DNA of 64,000 nt, taken from positions 62,001-126,000 of the forward strand of contig CAVYKK010000019.1 in NCBI GenBank assembly GCA_963769045.1, written 5' to 3'. Shown here in pieces: positions 35,725-48,366 of the stretch. The translations under genes and the position numbers were made by a program. The notes below the pieces were generated by a model that did not search any database, had not been told where the DNA came from, and worked only from the letters and a program-made list of their open reading frames with translations. This DNA comes from Methanocella_A sp963769045. Lineage in GTDB: Archaea; Halobacteriota; Methanocellia; Methanocellales; Methanocellaceae. Position 1 is the stretch's first letter. The number at the start of each line of letters is the position of its first letter.

Positions 35725-35822
35725 AATTTTTGAGGGGCTCCCGGGGGCTTTTTAAAAAGCCCCCCGGGTCTCGACACAAAACACATGTGCCGAAGGCACC
35801 GTTTAAAGGATAGTTTTAGAGA
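35725..35822 (+). repeat. Two-hairpin dispersed element, copy 2 (after tRNA-Leu)
   Basis: Blocks in the same order as after PAN: tttttgaggggctc, a hairpin of gggggctttt/aaaagcccccc, ggtctcgacac, then gtgcc-gaa-ggcac and ggatagttttagag. It is shorter than the other two at the 3' end. Confidence 0.8.
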
Positions 35823-35848
35823 TACAGAGCGGTCGCAACTGTGAGATA

Positions 35849-36562
35849 TCAATAATCTTTCTTCGTTACCGCGCGCGGTCTGAATCCGCCTTTATAAAAC
35901 ACGTTAACGTGCACCTTTCCTCCGCGCCCGAAAATCCTCATCTGGCGATCATAGGCCATCGGAGAGTGCTTGAGGCCGTTCGCTTCGAAATGTGCTTTGA
36001 CAGCCTCCAGGAAAGCGATCTCCTGCTTCAGGAAGCCTGCCTCGTAGTCTTTTACCTCTTCCCACATCTGCCTGCATTCCGCATCATCGATCTCCGAATT
36101 GTAATATCCGTGACGGTTCAGGCCGCTGATCTGTCTCCAATCGACTTCGCCGGCCTCGTCTTCCTCCCGGTGAAGCATGTAAGGGTATATCCGACATATA
36201 CGAGGACGCTGCTCATAAATCCTGCAACGTCCTTTTTCCAGGAAGTGGCACGTACCGTCATGATTGGCCCTGATCGCGTAGCCCGAGACATAAAACGTCC
36301 CGGCCTGATCGCAGAATTCATAATAGGGGGCGGGTATCAGTGCCGCTTTGTCTACGTCGCCGATGCGTTCCGCATCGTCATCCAGCAGGAACGCGTGATC
36401 GTTAAAGTCCCTCGTACAGCATTTCCCGCAGAGGTTGCATTCGAATCCTACCTCTTTCACGATTTCCAGAAATCGCTCCATTGGATAGGCGGCGAGTCCA
36501 CTGAGCTCATCATTTAGTTCCCGCATCCTGACGTCGAAGCTGAAAGATGTAAAGACAGTCAC
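35849..36562 (-). CDS. YkgJ family cysteine cluster protein
   Basis: 237 residues. The defining cluster FECNLCGKCC (C-x2-C-x2-C-C, about residues 41-49) and later cysteines in GRCRIYEQRPRICRIYPY (about 110-125) are those of the YkgJ/Fe-S or zinc cluster family. Function is not established, and these proteins may bind a metal cluster. It lies between two tRNA-Leu genes, both on the other strand. The GTG/ATG start gives a 15-residue lead before a plausible internal ATG. Confidence 0.85.
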   Translation of the reverse strand: MTVFTSFSFDVRMRELNDELSGLAAYPMERFLEIVKEVGFECNLCGKCCTRDFNDHAFLLDDDAERIGDVDKAALIPAPYYEFCDQAGTFYVSGYAIRANHDGTCHFLEKGRCRIYEQRPRICRIYPYMLHREEDEAGEVDWRQISGLNRHGYYNSEIDDAECRQMWEEVKDYEAGFLKQEIAFLEAVKAHFEANGLKHSPMAYDRQMRIFGRGGKVHVNVFYKGGFRPRAVTKKDY

Positions 36563-36753
36563 CCCCGCATTTTTCCGGGCACGAGGTTAGATAGGTACAG
36601 CGGAGGTTAAAAACGTTCTGATTTGTACAACTCAGGCATCTTCTACATATGCCACTGCTATGCTACCACTATATCATCGGGCACCATGGTACCAATCGCT
36701 ATAACTTCGGATTAAATATTTATTTATATATACATTATTATTAACTGTCGTAA

Positions 36754-36836
36754 GCGGGAGTTGCCAAGCGGTCAAAGGCACAGGGACTAAAGCCCTGTCT
36801 CGTAGGAGTACAGACGTTCGAATCGTCTTTCCCGCA
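36754..36836 (+). tRNA. tRNA-Leu (TAA), with unusual C33
   Basis: A class II tRNA very similar to the one at 35639: acceptor gcgggag/ttcccgc, D arm gccaagcggtcaaaggc, long variable arm, T arm agacgttcgaatcgtct, discriminator A as in Leu. The stem caggg/ccctg frames a loop actaaag, so the anticodon is TAA only if position 33 is C in place of the near-universal T. A miscalled base is possible. A strong TATA box (tttatatata, about 36722-36732) lies at the right distance. Confidence 0.8.
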
Positions 36837-36837
36837 T

Positions 36838-36976
36838 AATTTTTGAAAGGCTACCGGAGAACTTTTTCTTAAAAAGTTCTCCCCGGTCTCGACACTCGCA
36901 CATGTGCCGAAGGCGTCATTTTATGATCGTTTTTGAAGGGGTGCAAGGGGAACATTTTCCCAAAAGGTTCCCCCGT
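36838..36976 (+). repeat. Two-hairpin dispersed element, copy 3 (after tRNA-Leu)
   Basis: It starts two bases after the tRNA: atttttgaaaggctacc, a hairpin of ggagaacttttt/aaaaagttctcc, ggtctcgacac, atgtgccgaaggcg, then gatcgtttttgaaggggtgc and a further ggggaac/gttcccc hairpin. The 3' block matches the copy after PAN. Confidence 0.8.
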
Positions 36977-37157
36977 ACGTTTAGCCTTAATGGCATTCTG
37001 CCATTTTATAAACACCGTCTTCTAAAAAGTCCCATCCCGGACAACTGGTCTCCCCTCAAACTCCGTATTTATTATATAATAATAACTAAATTATTATATC
37101 CGGCGCCGTTGCGGTGGGTACGACAACGGCACTGGTAACAATGGGTGTTGAGGTATC

Positions 37158-37587
37158 ATGGGAGAAACGTATGAAATTGCGCCCCAGGGTCCCGGGGCCA
37201 TCCTACATGGCATAAAGAAATGGCTGCTCATCGCCGCTGGCACGACTTGTGTATGCCTTGGCGTCGCGGGCATCTTCCTGCCGCTCCTGCCTACGACCCC
37301 GTTTCCTGCTGGCTGCGGCCTGCTATGCAGGCAGCTCTAAGAAGTTCTATCACTGGCTGATCAGCAACAGGTGGTTCGGGGACTACATAAAGAATTACCG
37401 TGAAGGCAGAGGGCTGACGGTGAAAGTAAAGCTTCTGTCCGTACTGTCGCTATGGGTCACCATCGGGTACTCGGCGGGCTTCGTCGTCCAATCTTTTATG
37501 GTCAAAGTCGTGCTGATCGCAATAGCGGTGGCCGTGACGGCCCACATCCTGTCCAGACCGACTTTCAGGAAAATGCAAGCGGGCTGA
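37158..37587 (+). CDS. DUF454 (YbaN-like) inner membrane protein, frameshifted
   Basis: The first frame gives LIAAGTTCVCLGVAGIFLPL and LPTTPF, then runs off. The second frame resumes with LLAAACYAGSSKKFYHWLIS, then NRWFGDYIKNYREGRGL and two helices. Joined near 37303 they make the full YbaN/DUF454 pattern (GIxLPLLPTTPFLLLA...SSKKFHxWL), about 142 residues. Function of the family is unknown. One inserted or lost base in a conserved motif points to an assembly error. Confidence 0.78.
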
Positions 37588-37609
37588 CGCAACACGGTAC
37601 AATTGCGTG

Positions 37610-37642
37610 GCGGTCACACGCACGTGCACGTGAGCGTCAGCC
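37610..37642 (-). repeat. Possible diverged CG-rich motif
   Basis: The sequence acacgcacgtgcacgtgagc lies in the gap between two genes and has the same purine-pyrimidine alternation as the family, but it lacks the exact gagcggcc end. Weak member. Confidence 0.35.
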
Positions 37643-37654
37643 CTGAGATAATCA

Positions 37655-37900
37655 TTAAACCGGGATGACGTTATACCCTTTCAGCAGGATGACAAACGTT
37701 GCCAGGATCGTGGCCAGTGTCAACAGAGACGCAAACAGCGTATTGGCAAAGTGTACCGGCGGGCCGAGGATCCACCCGGGCGGATGCCAGCCCAGCAAGC
37801 CGATGAGGAGTACGCTAGAGACGATCCAGCCTAAAAAGATGATTGCTATCGCAACCACGGCTAAAAATACAATGACACCCGCAGTTAATCCGCCGATCAT
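37655..37900 (-). CDS. Small hypothetical membrane protein
   Basis: 81 residues with three hydrophobic stretches (GVIVFLAVVAIAIIFLGWIV; VLLIGLLGW; LFASLLTLATILATFVILL) and a PPGWILGPP turn. No family recognised. The 244 bases upstream (37901-38144) contain only AT-rich promoter-like sequence shared with the divergent phosphoesterase. Confidence 0.55.
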   Translation of the reverse strand: MIGGLTAGVIVFLAVVAIAIIFLGWIVSSVLLIGLLGWHPPGWILGPPVHFANTLFASLLTLATILATFVILLKGYNVIPV

Positions 37901-38144
37901 GATTCCGATTCCCGCATGACTATATGCACATTATAATAAATTATGTTAAATAAAAACGTTTTTAACTGCCCGGGCGGACTGGCTGCCAGACATTGTATCA
38001 TCCGCGATACCACAAGGACAGGGTATTGCCTCTACGACACATCACCGATGGCAGACTGTGGTAATATTATATAGATATACTTATAAAATGATCGGCTATG
38101 GGATGTCCCGGGGAATATCTTACGATCAGGAGCGGTAAGCGGCC

Positions 38145-38916
38145 ATGATTATCGTGATATCGGATGTACACCTCGGCTACACGAAGAGCAACCGGGAAAG
38201 CTTCCGTGAGTTCCTTGACCGCTGCATGCCACTCGATATCGAGCATTTCGTCATCCTGGGCGATCTCATGGACTTCTGGCGGGCCAATAACGCGAGAGCC
38301 ATCATCGACGACCAGGACATCCTGGGGTTAATCGGCCGCCTCAACGCCAGGAACGTTTATTATATCCCGGGGAACCACGACTATTACGTCCACAAGCTGG
38401 CCGAACGATACAAGGACTTTTACCCGTTCAGGGTGAGTAAACGCTCTGGCTCGTTGACGGAGGACAGACGTTCAACTTCGCGCATGGCTATGAGCTGGAG
38501 GTCCTGTCAAACCTCGAGCCTATGACAGTTGACACGTACGAGCGAGTGGAGCGAACGCATGTGCTTCAGCGAACGGGATCGGCGGCATTGCCACGAGGAT
38601 ATGGGACATGGTCGAGAAGCGCAATGAGGACGGCGACAAGGCCATGTTCATGCGCAGGCCCCCTCATGAGCGGACTGGCATCGATAAAGTGCGTGATCTG
38701 GCCACCTCGGGTGCCAATTATGGTGCTGGGCATGAAGCCGGGAGATAATCTTGTCTATGGCCATACCCATCAACCGTTCATCAATGAGGAAAAGACGGTC
38801 GCCAACACGGGGTCGTGGGTGGACGAGGGACCGGCGGACCGCCCGCGCAAACGTACATATTGATCGAGAATGGCCGTATGGAGCTGAAGCAGTTCGGCAA
38901 GGACCCGTTCCCGTAA
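38145..38916 (+). pseudogene. Metallophosphoesterase with at least four frameshifts
   Basis: The pieces form one calcineurin-like phosphoesterase, akin to UDP-2,3-diacylglucosamine hydrolase-type enzymes. Frame one has IISDVHLGY-type ISDVHLGY, ILGDLMDFW and YIPGNHDYY (metal ligands). After about 38440 another frame gives LWLVDGGQTFNFAHGYELEV; after about 38545 GIGGIATRIWDMVEKR; after about 38710 MVLGMKPGDNLVYGHTHQPF; and after about 38855 AQTYILIENGRMELKQFG, ending at 38916. All catalytic blocks survive, so either it is a recent pseudogene or this stretch is badly sequenced. Confidence 0.7.
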
Positions 38917-38985
38917 AGCAGGATTATCCTGGCAACGGCTTACAGATATCAGAAAATAAAAAAAATGAAAAAGAATAAAAATGGA

Positions 38986-39792
38986 TTATTTATTCGGGTT
39001 ACCGTGGACTTTGTTTTTTCCGTGCTTGCTCGTTAAGTCGTCGGCAAAAACAGTGCTCCCGTCAATCCCGTTAGCATTTTTCAAGATGTTGTATGCATCG
39101 TAGCTATCGTCCCATGGCCATACGACAGTACCGTTGATCAATATGAAGGGTTCCGGGGAGACATAGTCTTTCTTCGACAGGCCCGGAGGCGTCTTACCCT
39201 GGCCGCCCTGGCTGATCTTCTTCATCTGGCCGGGCGGGATGAAGTACGTCGTGTTGTTGCAGTAGATGAATGGCCTGCCGTTCTTGATCTCTGAGAAGTG
39301 CTTGAGCGTCCGGTCATACTGGTCGGTGATGGCGCGCGAATAACTTGAATTATTGATCATAGCTGCCAGGAAGTCTTCCTGATCATCGTACACATTCCAG
39401 GCTTCGAGGAACGCGGTATCGTTGAGAAGATCCGAGTCCAGGATTTTACTGCTCAATTTCGAATCTTCTATAAACGCGTCTAACGCGGCTTTCAGTGCAG
39501 CCGTATCGTCACGGTCGGTCACCGCCAAGGCCTCGGACAGCCGCTGCCACGCGAGGTCCTGCTGTCTTTGGAGCTTCATGGTGACGTTGCCTTCGAGCGA
39601 CACGTCGATATGCTGCACGAACAGCTTCACCCCGTAGAACGGCGAGTCGGCGCCGAACAGCCCATGGTATGGCTTGATATCCGCGTATCCTTTACCGTTA
39701 TCAGATCCTGCGTTCGATACAGGTATCGCCACCGCAAAGAGCGACACGATGATCAGCACAATTAATATTTTGTTCGAAATTTTATTCGACAT
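38986..39792 (-). CDS. Secreted DUF5667-type protein
   Basis: About 268 residues from ATG 39792, which follows a gaggt site; the frame is open ten codons more. Signal peptide (KILIVLIIVSLFAVAIPVSNA), then LFGADSPFYGVKLFVQHIDV and KLQRQQDLAWQRLSEALAV, the recognisable DUF5667 core found in exported archaeal and bacterial proteins. The C-terminal part holds N-x-S/T sequons and a basic tail (SKHGKNKVHGNPNK). Function unknown. Confidence 0.72.
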   Translation of the reverse strand: MSNKISNKILIVLIIVSLFAVAIPVSNAGSDNGKGYADIKPYHGLFGADSPFYGVKLFVQHIDVSLEGNVTMKLQRQQDLAWQRLSEALAVTDRDDTAALKAALDAFIEDSKLSSKILDSDLLNDTAFLEAWNVYDDQEDFLAAMINNSSYSRAITDQYDRTLKHFSEIKNGRPFIYCNNTTYFIPPGQMKKISQGGQGKTPPGLSKKDYVSPEPFILINGTVVWPWDDSYDAYNILKNANGIDGSTVFADDLTSKHGKNKVHGNPNK

Positions 39793-40080
39793 TGTCTTAC
39801 CTCGCACCTTGATCGGTTCCACCCCCCGGGGCCGACACCATGCTATAACACCGGTTAGTAAATAACGATACTTATCTTATTTACGCCATACAAGCTTTAT
39901 CACGGTTTACCAGGCTGGAATATCCTTTAAATCGTGACCGTTTGCTTAAAAGACATCCGGGCGCCCGATAAATGACCCGCATAGCCATAATACGATTTTA
40001 TGCGCCTATGTGAAACAAGTAATAACCCAAAGTTTTCCCCGCAGGCGTGGGTAATGTCAGCCATGGTACAGGCCACCCGC

Positions 40081-40246
40081 TCAAGTCATGGTCGAGACGA
40101 TGGGCCCGATGACGAAAAGGCCGTCTATCGATATCACACTGATAATCAGGCACAGGTCGGGCAAGGTGAAAGATAAGGAATGCGGTGCCGGTTAGTACAA
40201 TCCCGCAAATCAAAGATATTAGCGCCAGCATCAGTAGCGTGCCCAT
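40081..40246 (-). CDS. Tiny two-helix membrane protein, frameshifted
   Basis: The first helix is LLMLALISLICGIVLTGTAF. A one-base shift near 40165 continues LPDLCLIISVISIDGLFVIG and ends in TMT at 40081, giving about 54 residues with two helices. Without the shift the ORF runs on to 39998 with an unlikely His/Arg-rich tail. No family recognised. Confidence 0.4.
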
Positions 40247-40315
40247 ATGATCCCTCGGACATATTCAATTACCTGTTTATATAGTATTTACAGGCAAATA
40301 TCATCCCCGGTTCGA

Positions 40316-41777
40316 TTATTGGAGCGCCCCGGCAGGCGGGATGTGATGATCGACTTCATTATGAGGCGCTGACAGCTTTTCCCGGCGAAGGGTGCCGTGC
40401 CTGTAGCCGTACAGGGCATAAACGACGATGCCGACGGCAGACCATGCCAGGAAAATGATCCAGGTATGCAGGGGCAGGTTCATCATGAGCACCAGACAGA
40501 GGACGATCGCCAGAGGTGCCACGACATATACTTTCGGGCATCGGAATGGTCGATGGGCGTCCGGCATCCGGTATCTTAGCACAATTGCGCCGACAGAGGA
40601 GACGATGAACGCAAACAGGGTACCGATGTTCACGATCTCCGCGAGCGCCTGGATCGGCATGAAGCCTGCGATGAAGGCGATGACGAGGGCGGAGATGATC
40701 GTGACCAGCCAGGGCGTACCAAGCTTCGGGTGTATCTGGTATATGCCCGCCGGGAGCAGACCGTCGCGGGAGATGGCGAAGATGATCCTGCTTAGGCCAT
40801 ACATCAGCACCAGCAGGACAGTGGTAATGCCAGCAATGGCGCCGACCCCCACGATAGCGGATCCGGTGCCATACCCGAGCGACCGCAGGGCGAAGGCGAC
40901 CGGCTCCGCATTGTCAAGCGTATCATAGGAAACGGCCCCGGTAAGCGCTGCCGCGACGATGACATATAGTATGGTGCAGACTATCAGTGATCCGATAATG
41001 CCGATGGGCAGGTCCCGCTTCGGGTTATGGCACTCTTCGGCGGCGGTGGCCGTGGCGTCGAACCCGATGAACGCCGTGAACACGATGGCTGATCCGGCCA
41101 GTACACCCTGGTAGCCGTACGGTGCAAAAGTTGACCAGTTCAAAACGTTCTACTGGGGCACCGCAAGCATGAGAAAAATGCCGATGGCGATGAGCTTGAC
41201 GATGACCAGGCACTTGTTGAGACGGGTGCTCTTTTTCGTGCCCCGCACCAGCATGAGCCCGATGAACAGCGCGATAAGGATCGCAGGCAGATTGATGACT
41301 CCCCCTCCGGCGGGGCCTGACGTCAGGGCGACGGCAGGCTTACGCCGAGGGACAACAGAATGCCATTCATGTACCCGGACCAGCCGACTGAGACCATGCA
41401 TGCGCCGACGAGGTATTCGAGGATGAGCGCCCATCCGACGGCCCACGCAACGATCTCGCCCAGCGCGGCATACGAATAGGCATAGGTGCTTCCTGAATGG
41501 GGCACCATGGCCGCAAGCTCGGCGTAGACGAGGGCGGTCAGGATGCATGCGATGCCGGTGATGACTAAAGAGATAACGATGCCCGGCCCTGCAGCTACTT
41601 TGCCGCGGCCACGCCGGTAAGCACGAAGATACCCGTACCGATGATGCACCCGATGCCCAGAACATGTAGGTCGACAGCTCCGAGTGATTTCTTAAGGTCG
41701 TGCTGGCCGTGGCCCTTCCGGTAATGTTCAATGCTCTTAGTCCTGAAGATGTCGATAGAGAAACCTCCCCATTGCAT
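40316..41777 (-). CDS. APC family cationic amino acid permease-like transporter, frameshifted
   Basis: Four pieces in three frames line up as one permease of about 487 residues. 41777-41600: LGAVDLHVLGIGCIIGTGIF (the APC helix 1 signature). 41600-41330: AGPGIVISLVITGIACILTA and YAELAAMVPHSGSTYAYSYA. About 41310-41150: helices with a KKSTRLNKCLVIVK loop. 41143-40316: TAFIGFDATATAAEECHNPK and the remaining helices. Breaks lie near 41600, 41320 and 41146. The match to CAT-type (YfnA-like) transporters is clear; the transported amino acid is not. Broken at three sites, yet each motif is intact. Confidence 0.82.
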
Positions 41778-41981
41778 CCGATATGACAGACCTGCCGCCC
41801 GGCAGGAGCCCCCTCTTGCTTTAATGAGTCAGGTATGAACGCCTGCACGGAAGGGGCATTTCATCGAAATATCACAGGACCGGTACTAATAGTTACCCGG
41901 GGCATCATCGAACTGTCTAAGTCATCAGAGCATGCCGAAAAAACGATGCCTGTATGCACGAGATGCGCGTCATTTGTGATA

Positions 41982-42140
41982 TGTTGTATAAACTATCAGG
42001 CACCAAACACAACGTACACGACGTACACGACGTACACGACGTTAAATAATAGGGCTACGCTTGCCATATCCGGAAAAACGTAGTGGGCCACCGTGTACGT
42101 AGTGTACGTAGTGTCAGGTACCTGCTCAGCGTATACAAAG
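41982..42140. repeat. Long palindrome, copy 6 (ACGTACACG arms)
   Basis: The left arm has three copies of acgtacacg after tatcaggcacc; the right arm has gtgtacgta copies followed by gtgtcaggtacctg. The loop (ttaaataatagggctacg) is short. The outer flanks (ttgtataaactatcagg / cagcgtatacaaag) pair too. It fills the gap between the permease and the histidine kinase (41778-42158). Confidence 0.8.
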
Positions 42141-42158
42141 TTACAAGAACGATAGAAT

Positions 42159-44073
42159 TTATACCGTGGGCAAAGCAGGCAGCAGCACCACGAAACGGCT
42201 GCCCTGCCGGTACGCTCCGGACACACGGTCCTCGACCCGGACGCGGCCGCCATAGCTCTCTACCAGCGTACGCACCAGGTAAAGTCCAAGCCCCCGGCCT
42301 CCGGTCTTCATCGTCCCCGACGTAAAGCGCTCGAAAATGATGCTCTTTTGTGAGTCCTCAATGCCAGGGCCGTTGTCCTCGATGCCGATTACGACAGAGC
42401 CGATGCCTTCATTGATTTCACGCATAGCAGTAATCCTGATATCGAGAGGCCTGTCCGGCGGCGAATGCTTTATGGCGTTGCCGATCAGGTTGGAGAATAC
42501 GTCTTTGAGCAGCCCGTCGGCTTTCACCGTGAGCCCCTGTGACAGGGTAAAATCGATAGTGATCTGCCGGTCGGGGACAGACCGGTGCTCTTCGATGGCA
42601 TCCTGGATTGTCTTCGCCACGTCCACCGTCTCCTGCTCTATCTCTTTTCCCATCGCCTTTCTCATCTTCTGGATGTTGCTGATTAGCCGGGAACTGTTCT
42701 TGAATGCCTGCAGCGGCCGGTCGATGAACATCACGTTGTCCCTGCCGATAGCACCCTCTGCATAGAGCTTATCCCGCGCCAACTCCAGGAACCCTATGCC
42801 GATCTGGTTCATGTTGTTGATGTCGTGGCCCATCAGATCCACATAAAGCTCAATCTGCTTCTGGTAGTCCACGAGCGCTTCTTCTGTCTGCAGCCGCCCG
42901 GTAATGTCTTCGATTATGCCGATATAGTTCTGGATTTCCCGTTCCGTGCCATATACAGGATATAGCTTTAAAGAAAGGAACCGCTCACTGCCATCTGCAG
43001 GGCGCCGGTAGCTTATCCGGGGGAGGCTGACTGTTTTACCTTCCCTGACAGAGGAAATGTCGATGGCTTCCAGCCGGCCCGGCCGCTGGCTAATGTTGAA
43101 GATGTTCATCTTTCGCAAAGCGTCCGGGCCCCTGACCTCGAACAGCCGGAGCATCTGGCCGTTTGCCTGCATGATGTTGCCGTCCGCATCGCAGACGAAC
43201 ATGGCGTCGGGGGCGTTGGCCAGGATGTCGTCTACAAACAGTCTCGTATCATCGAGCTTCTTACGCATCTCGGTCAGCGCCCGGTCACGGAGCCCGGAGC
43301 TGTAGATAGCCAGCGCCGTGACCATGAAGATGAGCGAGACGTTGTATACCGTGTCGATGATTTCTGTGATCGGTATGCCTTCGACGGATTTCAGGGACAG
43401 TAGCCACCGCATCTCGAACAGGATGTCTCCTATCGAATTGATGAGCATGAACGCTCCGACGACGAAGACGAGATACTTCAGCTCTACCTTGAGATCAGTA
43501 TTAATGAGCTTGGAGCAGATTAGCAGGATCACTATGTCGCTTATGAGGTATAATACAAGGATCAGTATGTCGGGCAGCTTTGGACTGTTTAAGTTAATGT
43601 TCATTGCAACGAACGTCAGCAGGGCTAACGACATAATGACGCCGAGGATATTGACATATGAGTTGGTCGATGGGCTTAGGTACCCTTTCCCCGTGTGCTT
43701 GAGCCTGCGCAGCCCGACGATCAGGATGACATAGCAGAGGAGAAAGCCAAACCCGGTCACGTAGTAGGCCAGGCTGTCGCTGTAGAAGACTGGCAGCAAC
43801 ACTTCCCAGAGCAATATGGTCAGCGTCCAGGGTATCAGGCCTATGGCAAAAAGGCGCGAAAAAGTGTATATTCCGGTCCTCGTCCAGCTTGTAGATGCGC
43901 AGCAACAGCAGTATGCCCATCAGCGGCCAGAGGAACTGTATCGTGCCGTAGAAAAGGTTCCGGTAGCCGGTCGGCATCAGCAGGATCATGAAGTTGATGA
44001 TCAGGGTGGCAACGCTCGCTATCAGTAGAAATTTGAGAATAATCGAGCCCTGGTTTTTCACGCTACCGGCCAT
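42159..44073 (-). CDS. PAS-domain sensor histidine kinase, frameshifted near N-terminus
   Basis: About 637 residues. Starting at ATG 44073 (MAGSVKNQGS), with two membrane helices, the frame breaks near 43850 and resumes with LLWEVLLPVFYSDSLAYYV. In total about seven helices precede a PAS domain (ILANAPDAMFVCDADGNIMQ, residues about 290-400). The H-box is atypical: ELYVDLMGHDINNMNQIGIG. The HATPase has N (VFSNLIGNAIKH), G1 (IGIEDNGPGIED) and G2 (GRGLGLYLV) boxes. The integral membrane sensor suggests a lipophilic or membrane signal. No cognate regulator adjoins it. Confidence 0.87.
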
Positions 44074-44092
44074 TACTAGATAATAGGTTCCT

Positions 44093-45724
<1,632 letters not shown>

Positions 45725-46115
45725 AGTTATAATACCTCCTATTACGAGACGAGAAAACCCCATGAATAACCCGGGGCATCCGGCTCGTACAACCTATACC
45801 ACCTTAACAATACGTTGGTCCGGGCTTTACATAAAAGTATGCTTTGCAGGGGCTCACCGTAGTCGAAATAATGCACGGCATTGAATATTGAACCGATATA
45901 TGAGCGATGCTCGATATTATTCTTTCCGGGCCCCCGGGGATTGATATGGCATACCACCAGGTACAAAAGTAAGCGTGACATATTTTGCCGCCGGGCGCAA
46001 GAATCGCCGTGCCGTTGCCGTTTGCCCTGCCGCCGCGAAACCGATAAGAATATGTATGATCGGCGACAGATGGTCGATTTGCCGCCAGGCGGCAAAAACG
46101 GTGGAAAACGCAAAT
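45725..46115. other. Divergent intergenic region, permease leader
   Basis: 390 bases between the NCS2 permease and a histidine kinase, without a credible gene. The permease side has a leader with several short stems (ccggatgccccggg; cccggaccaacg) before an excellent ggaggt site. I looked for a purine riboswitch core and did not see its conserved joining residues. The kinase side ends with gccgccaggcggc, a short palindrome about 30 bases before the kinase ATG. Confidence 0.4.
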
Positions 46116-48112
46116 ATGGTTAAGCAGCTGTCAGATATCGCCCCGTTTGCGATGATGGGGTTCGAGTTCGCCATGGCCATCGCCATAGCCCTGTTCCTGA
46201 TCGCTTCCGCCACGGGCAATTTCCTGTCGCTGCCGTCGGCGATGGCCGCAGTGATCCTGTCTCTGCTCTGCCTGCCCGTGATCGTCATGCTCTACTGGTC
46301 GGAGGACGATGCGGCACTGCGCAAGACATTCCAGGGCCTGATCGTCTACTTCGTCATCCAGACGATCTCCGGCGTCACCTGGTACCTGCTTTCGAAAGCG
46401 ATCACCGACCCGGCCCTGGTCGATCTGGCCATGCTGCTCATGGTTGTCGGCTACGTGCCGCTGCTCGTCGCCCTGTATGCCACGATACGTATGCAGTGGC
46501 TGGACGTGAGGCCGATCTTCCGGCACCTCGTGACGGCCGCAGGCCTCTTTTCCGTTATGGCGCTGGCCGCCCTCGTGGTCGTGCGGGTGCTGACAGATCC
46601 GGGCAACGCCTACCCCGCTTCGATCTTTGTCGCATCTATCGTCGCCGACCTGATGATCGTTGCCATGTGCTCCATCCTGGTCGTCCGTAACATCGGCAAC
46701 GGGCGAAGGACGATCTTTGCCATATTGGTCAGCCACCTTCCTGGTCAGCGTCGCGGGCGACAGCCTGAACCTCGTGAGCACGCTGGGCATCTATGACGGC
46801 AGCAATCTGGCCCAGTTCTTCTATGCGGTCACACTCATCTTCATCACGGTGGCGCTGCTGCTATATTCCCTGACCACCGTGAACGTGGCGCTGCTGAACC
46901 GGGTCAACCGGGAGCTGTACGACACGCGGCGCCTCGTCGGCGACATCCTGCTGTACACCCCCGACGCCATGTGCATCGCCGGCCCGGACGGCAACATGAT
47001 CTCGGCCAACAGGCAATTCGAAGACCTGATCGGCAGGGACGGCAGGGACGGCGGCCGCAGGTTCAATATCTTTGACGACTGTGGCCTGCTGGGCGACGCG
47101 GCCTGCGACCTGGTGAACGAGCTGCGACAGGGCAGGCCAGCGATCGCAAGGGGAGTACGCATCCAGGGAAAGGACGGCGCGACAGGCAAGTCGTATGTAG
47201 TAAAGATGTTCCCGGCCTTTGCCTCCGTTGGCGACACGGTGAGGTACGTAGTCCTCGTGGAAGACATCACCGAGCTGAAGGCCGCCGAGGAAGCCCTGAA
47301 GCACGCCAGGGACGACCTCGAGACCCGCGTCCTGGAGCGCACGCTGGAGCTGGCTGTGGCCAACAGAGAAACTGCATGCAGAAATCGCAGAGCGCAGGGC
47401 CGCCGAGGGAAAGATTCGCGCATCGCTGCTCGAGAAAGAGGTGCTGCTGAAGGAGATACACCACAGGGTGAAGAACAACCTGCAGATCATCTCCAGCCTG
47501 TTCGGCATCCAGGCTTACAGCGTCGGGGACGATACTTGCCGGAATGTACTGAGAGAGAGCCAGGACCGCATCCGCTCCATCGCCATGATCCACGAGAAAC
47601 TTTACCAGACCCCGGACATCGCCATGATCGACTTCGCCCAATATGTGCAGAGCCTGGCGGACAACCTGTACCGGTCCTACGGAGCTGACAGCAGCAGGAT
47701 CACCATGGTGACAAACGTCGACAACGCAAAGTTCGACATCGACACGGCCATCCCCTGCGGCCTGATCATCAACGAGCTGGTCTCCAACTCGCTCAAGTAC
47801 GCTTTCCCCGGCAACCGGCATGGGAACATAAAGATAAGGCTGCGGCAGGAAAACGACCGATATGTCCTTGAGGTGAGCGACAATGGCGTGGGCCTTCCCG
47901 GCGGCCTGGACGTGCACAATGTCCCTTCCATGGGACTGCAGCTCGTCAACGTCCTCGCAGAACAGCTGGGCGGCAAGATGACAGTGGGCCGGACGAACGG
48001 GACGTGCTTCCAGATCGCATTTTCCGTCGACCACGATAAGGCCCCAGGCTCAGAAAGACCGGTGGCAGGCGGTTTCCTGGCAATGCGTAGCGGTACACAG
48101 GGCGCGGTTTAA
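46116..48112 (+). CDS. Membrane PAS sensor histidine kinase of HisKA_2 type, frameshifted
   Basis: About 665 residues. Piece 1 (46116 to about 46735) has about seven helices; piece 2 (to about 47375) completes the membrane part (LVSVAGDSLNLVSTLGIYDG), then a PAS domain (ILLYTPDAMCIAGPDGNMIS) and a coiled coil (KHARDDLETRVLERTLELAV); piece 3 (to 48112) holds the H-box LLKEIHHRVKNNLQIISSLF, the N box GLIINELVSNSLKYAF and G box SDNGVGLPGG. The HHRVKNNLQ motif defines HisKA_2 kinases. Signal unknown. A palindromic repeat begins at its stop codon. Confidence 0.85.
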
Positions 48113-48229
48113 AGGCCGCAGAGATCGCAGAGGGGCGCAGAGAACGCAGTTTCCCTTTTAAAGATGGTTCAGTATAAACCTGAAAGAAACTGCGTTCTCT
48201 GCGCCCCTCTGCGTACTCTACGGCCTTTA
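48111..48229. repeat. Palindrome, copy 7 (GCAGAG arms)
   Basis: Arms of about 42 bases (48111-48152 and 48187-48228) are nearly perfect: aaaggccgcagagatcgcag / ctgcgtactctacggccttt at the outside, and gcgcagagaacgcagttt / aaactgcgttctctgcgc inside. The loop is about 34 bases. It starts in the TAA of the kinase gene. Confidence 0.85.
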
Positions 48230-48292
48230 ACGGTTCCTTGCGTTCCGTATCGCAAGCAATGGAACAGCAGGGTACCCGGGCCGATGCCATGG

Positions 48293-48320
48293 CACGCGTG
48301 CGCGCGCGAGCGGCCATGCG
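48293..48320 (+). repeat. CG-rich dispersed motif (copy i)
   Basis: The sequence cacgcgtgcgcgcgcgagcg is followed by gccatgcgggcatgagacaaaa. A strong copy between convergent kinase genes. Confidence 0.75.
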
Positions 48321-48366
48321 GGCATGAGACAAAAATAAGCCTGGCGTCCTGGCGGCTTAATATATT

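Noticed and set aside
45725..45930. Purine riboswitch in the NCS2 permease leader
   Set aside because: The conserved junction residues and loop pairing were not found; only generic short stems are present.
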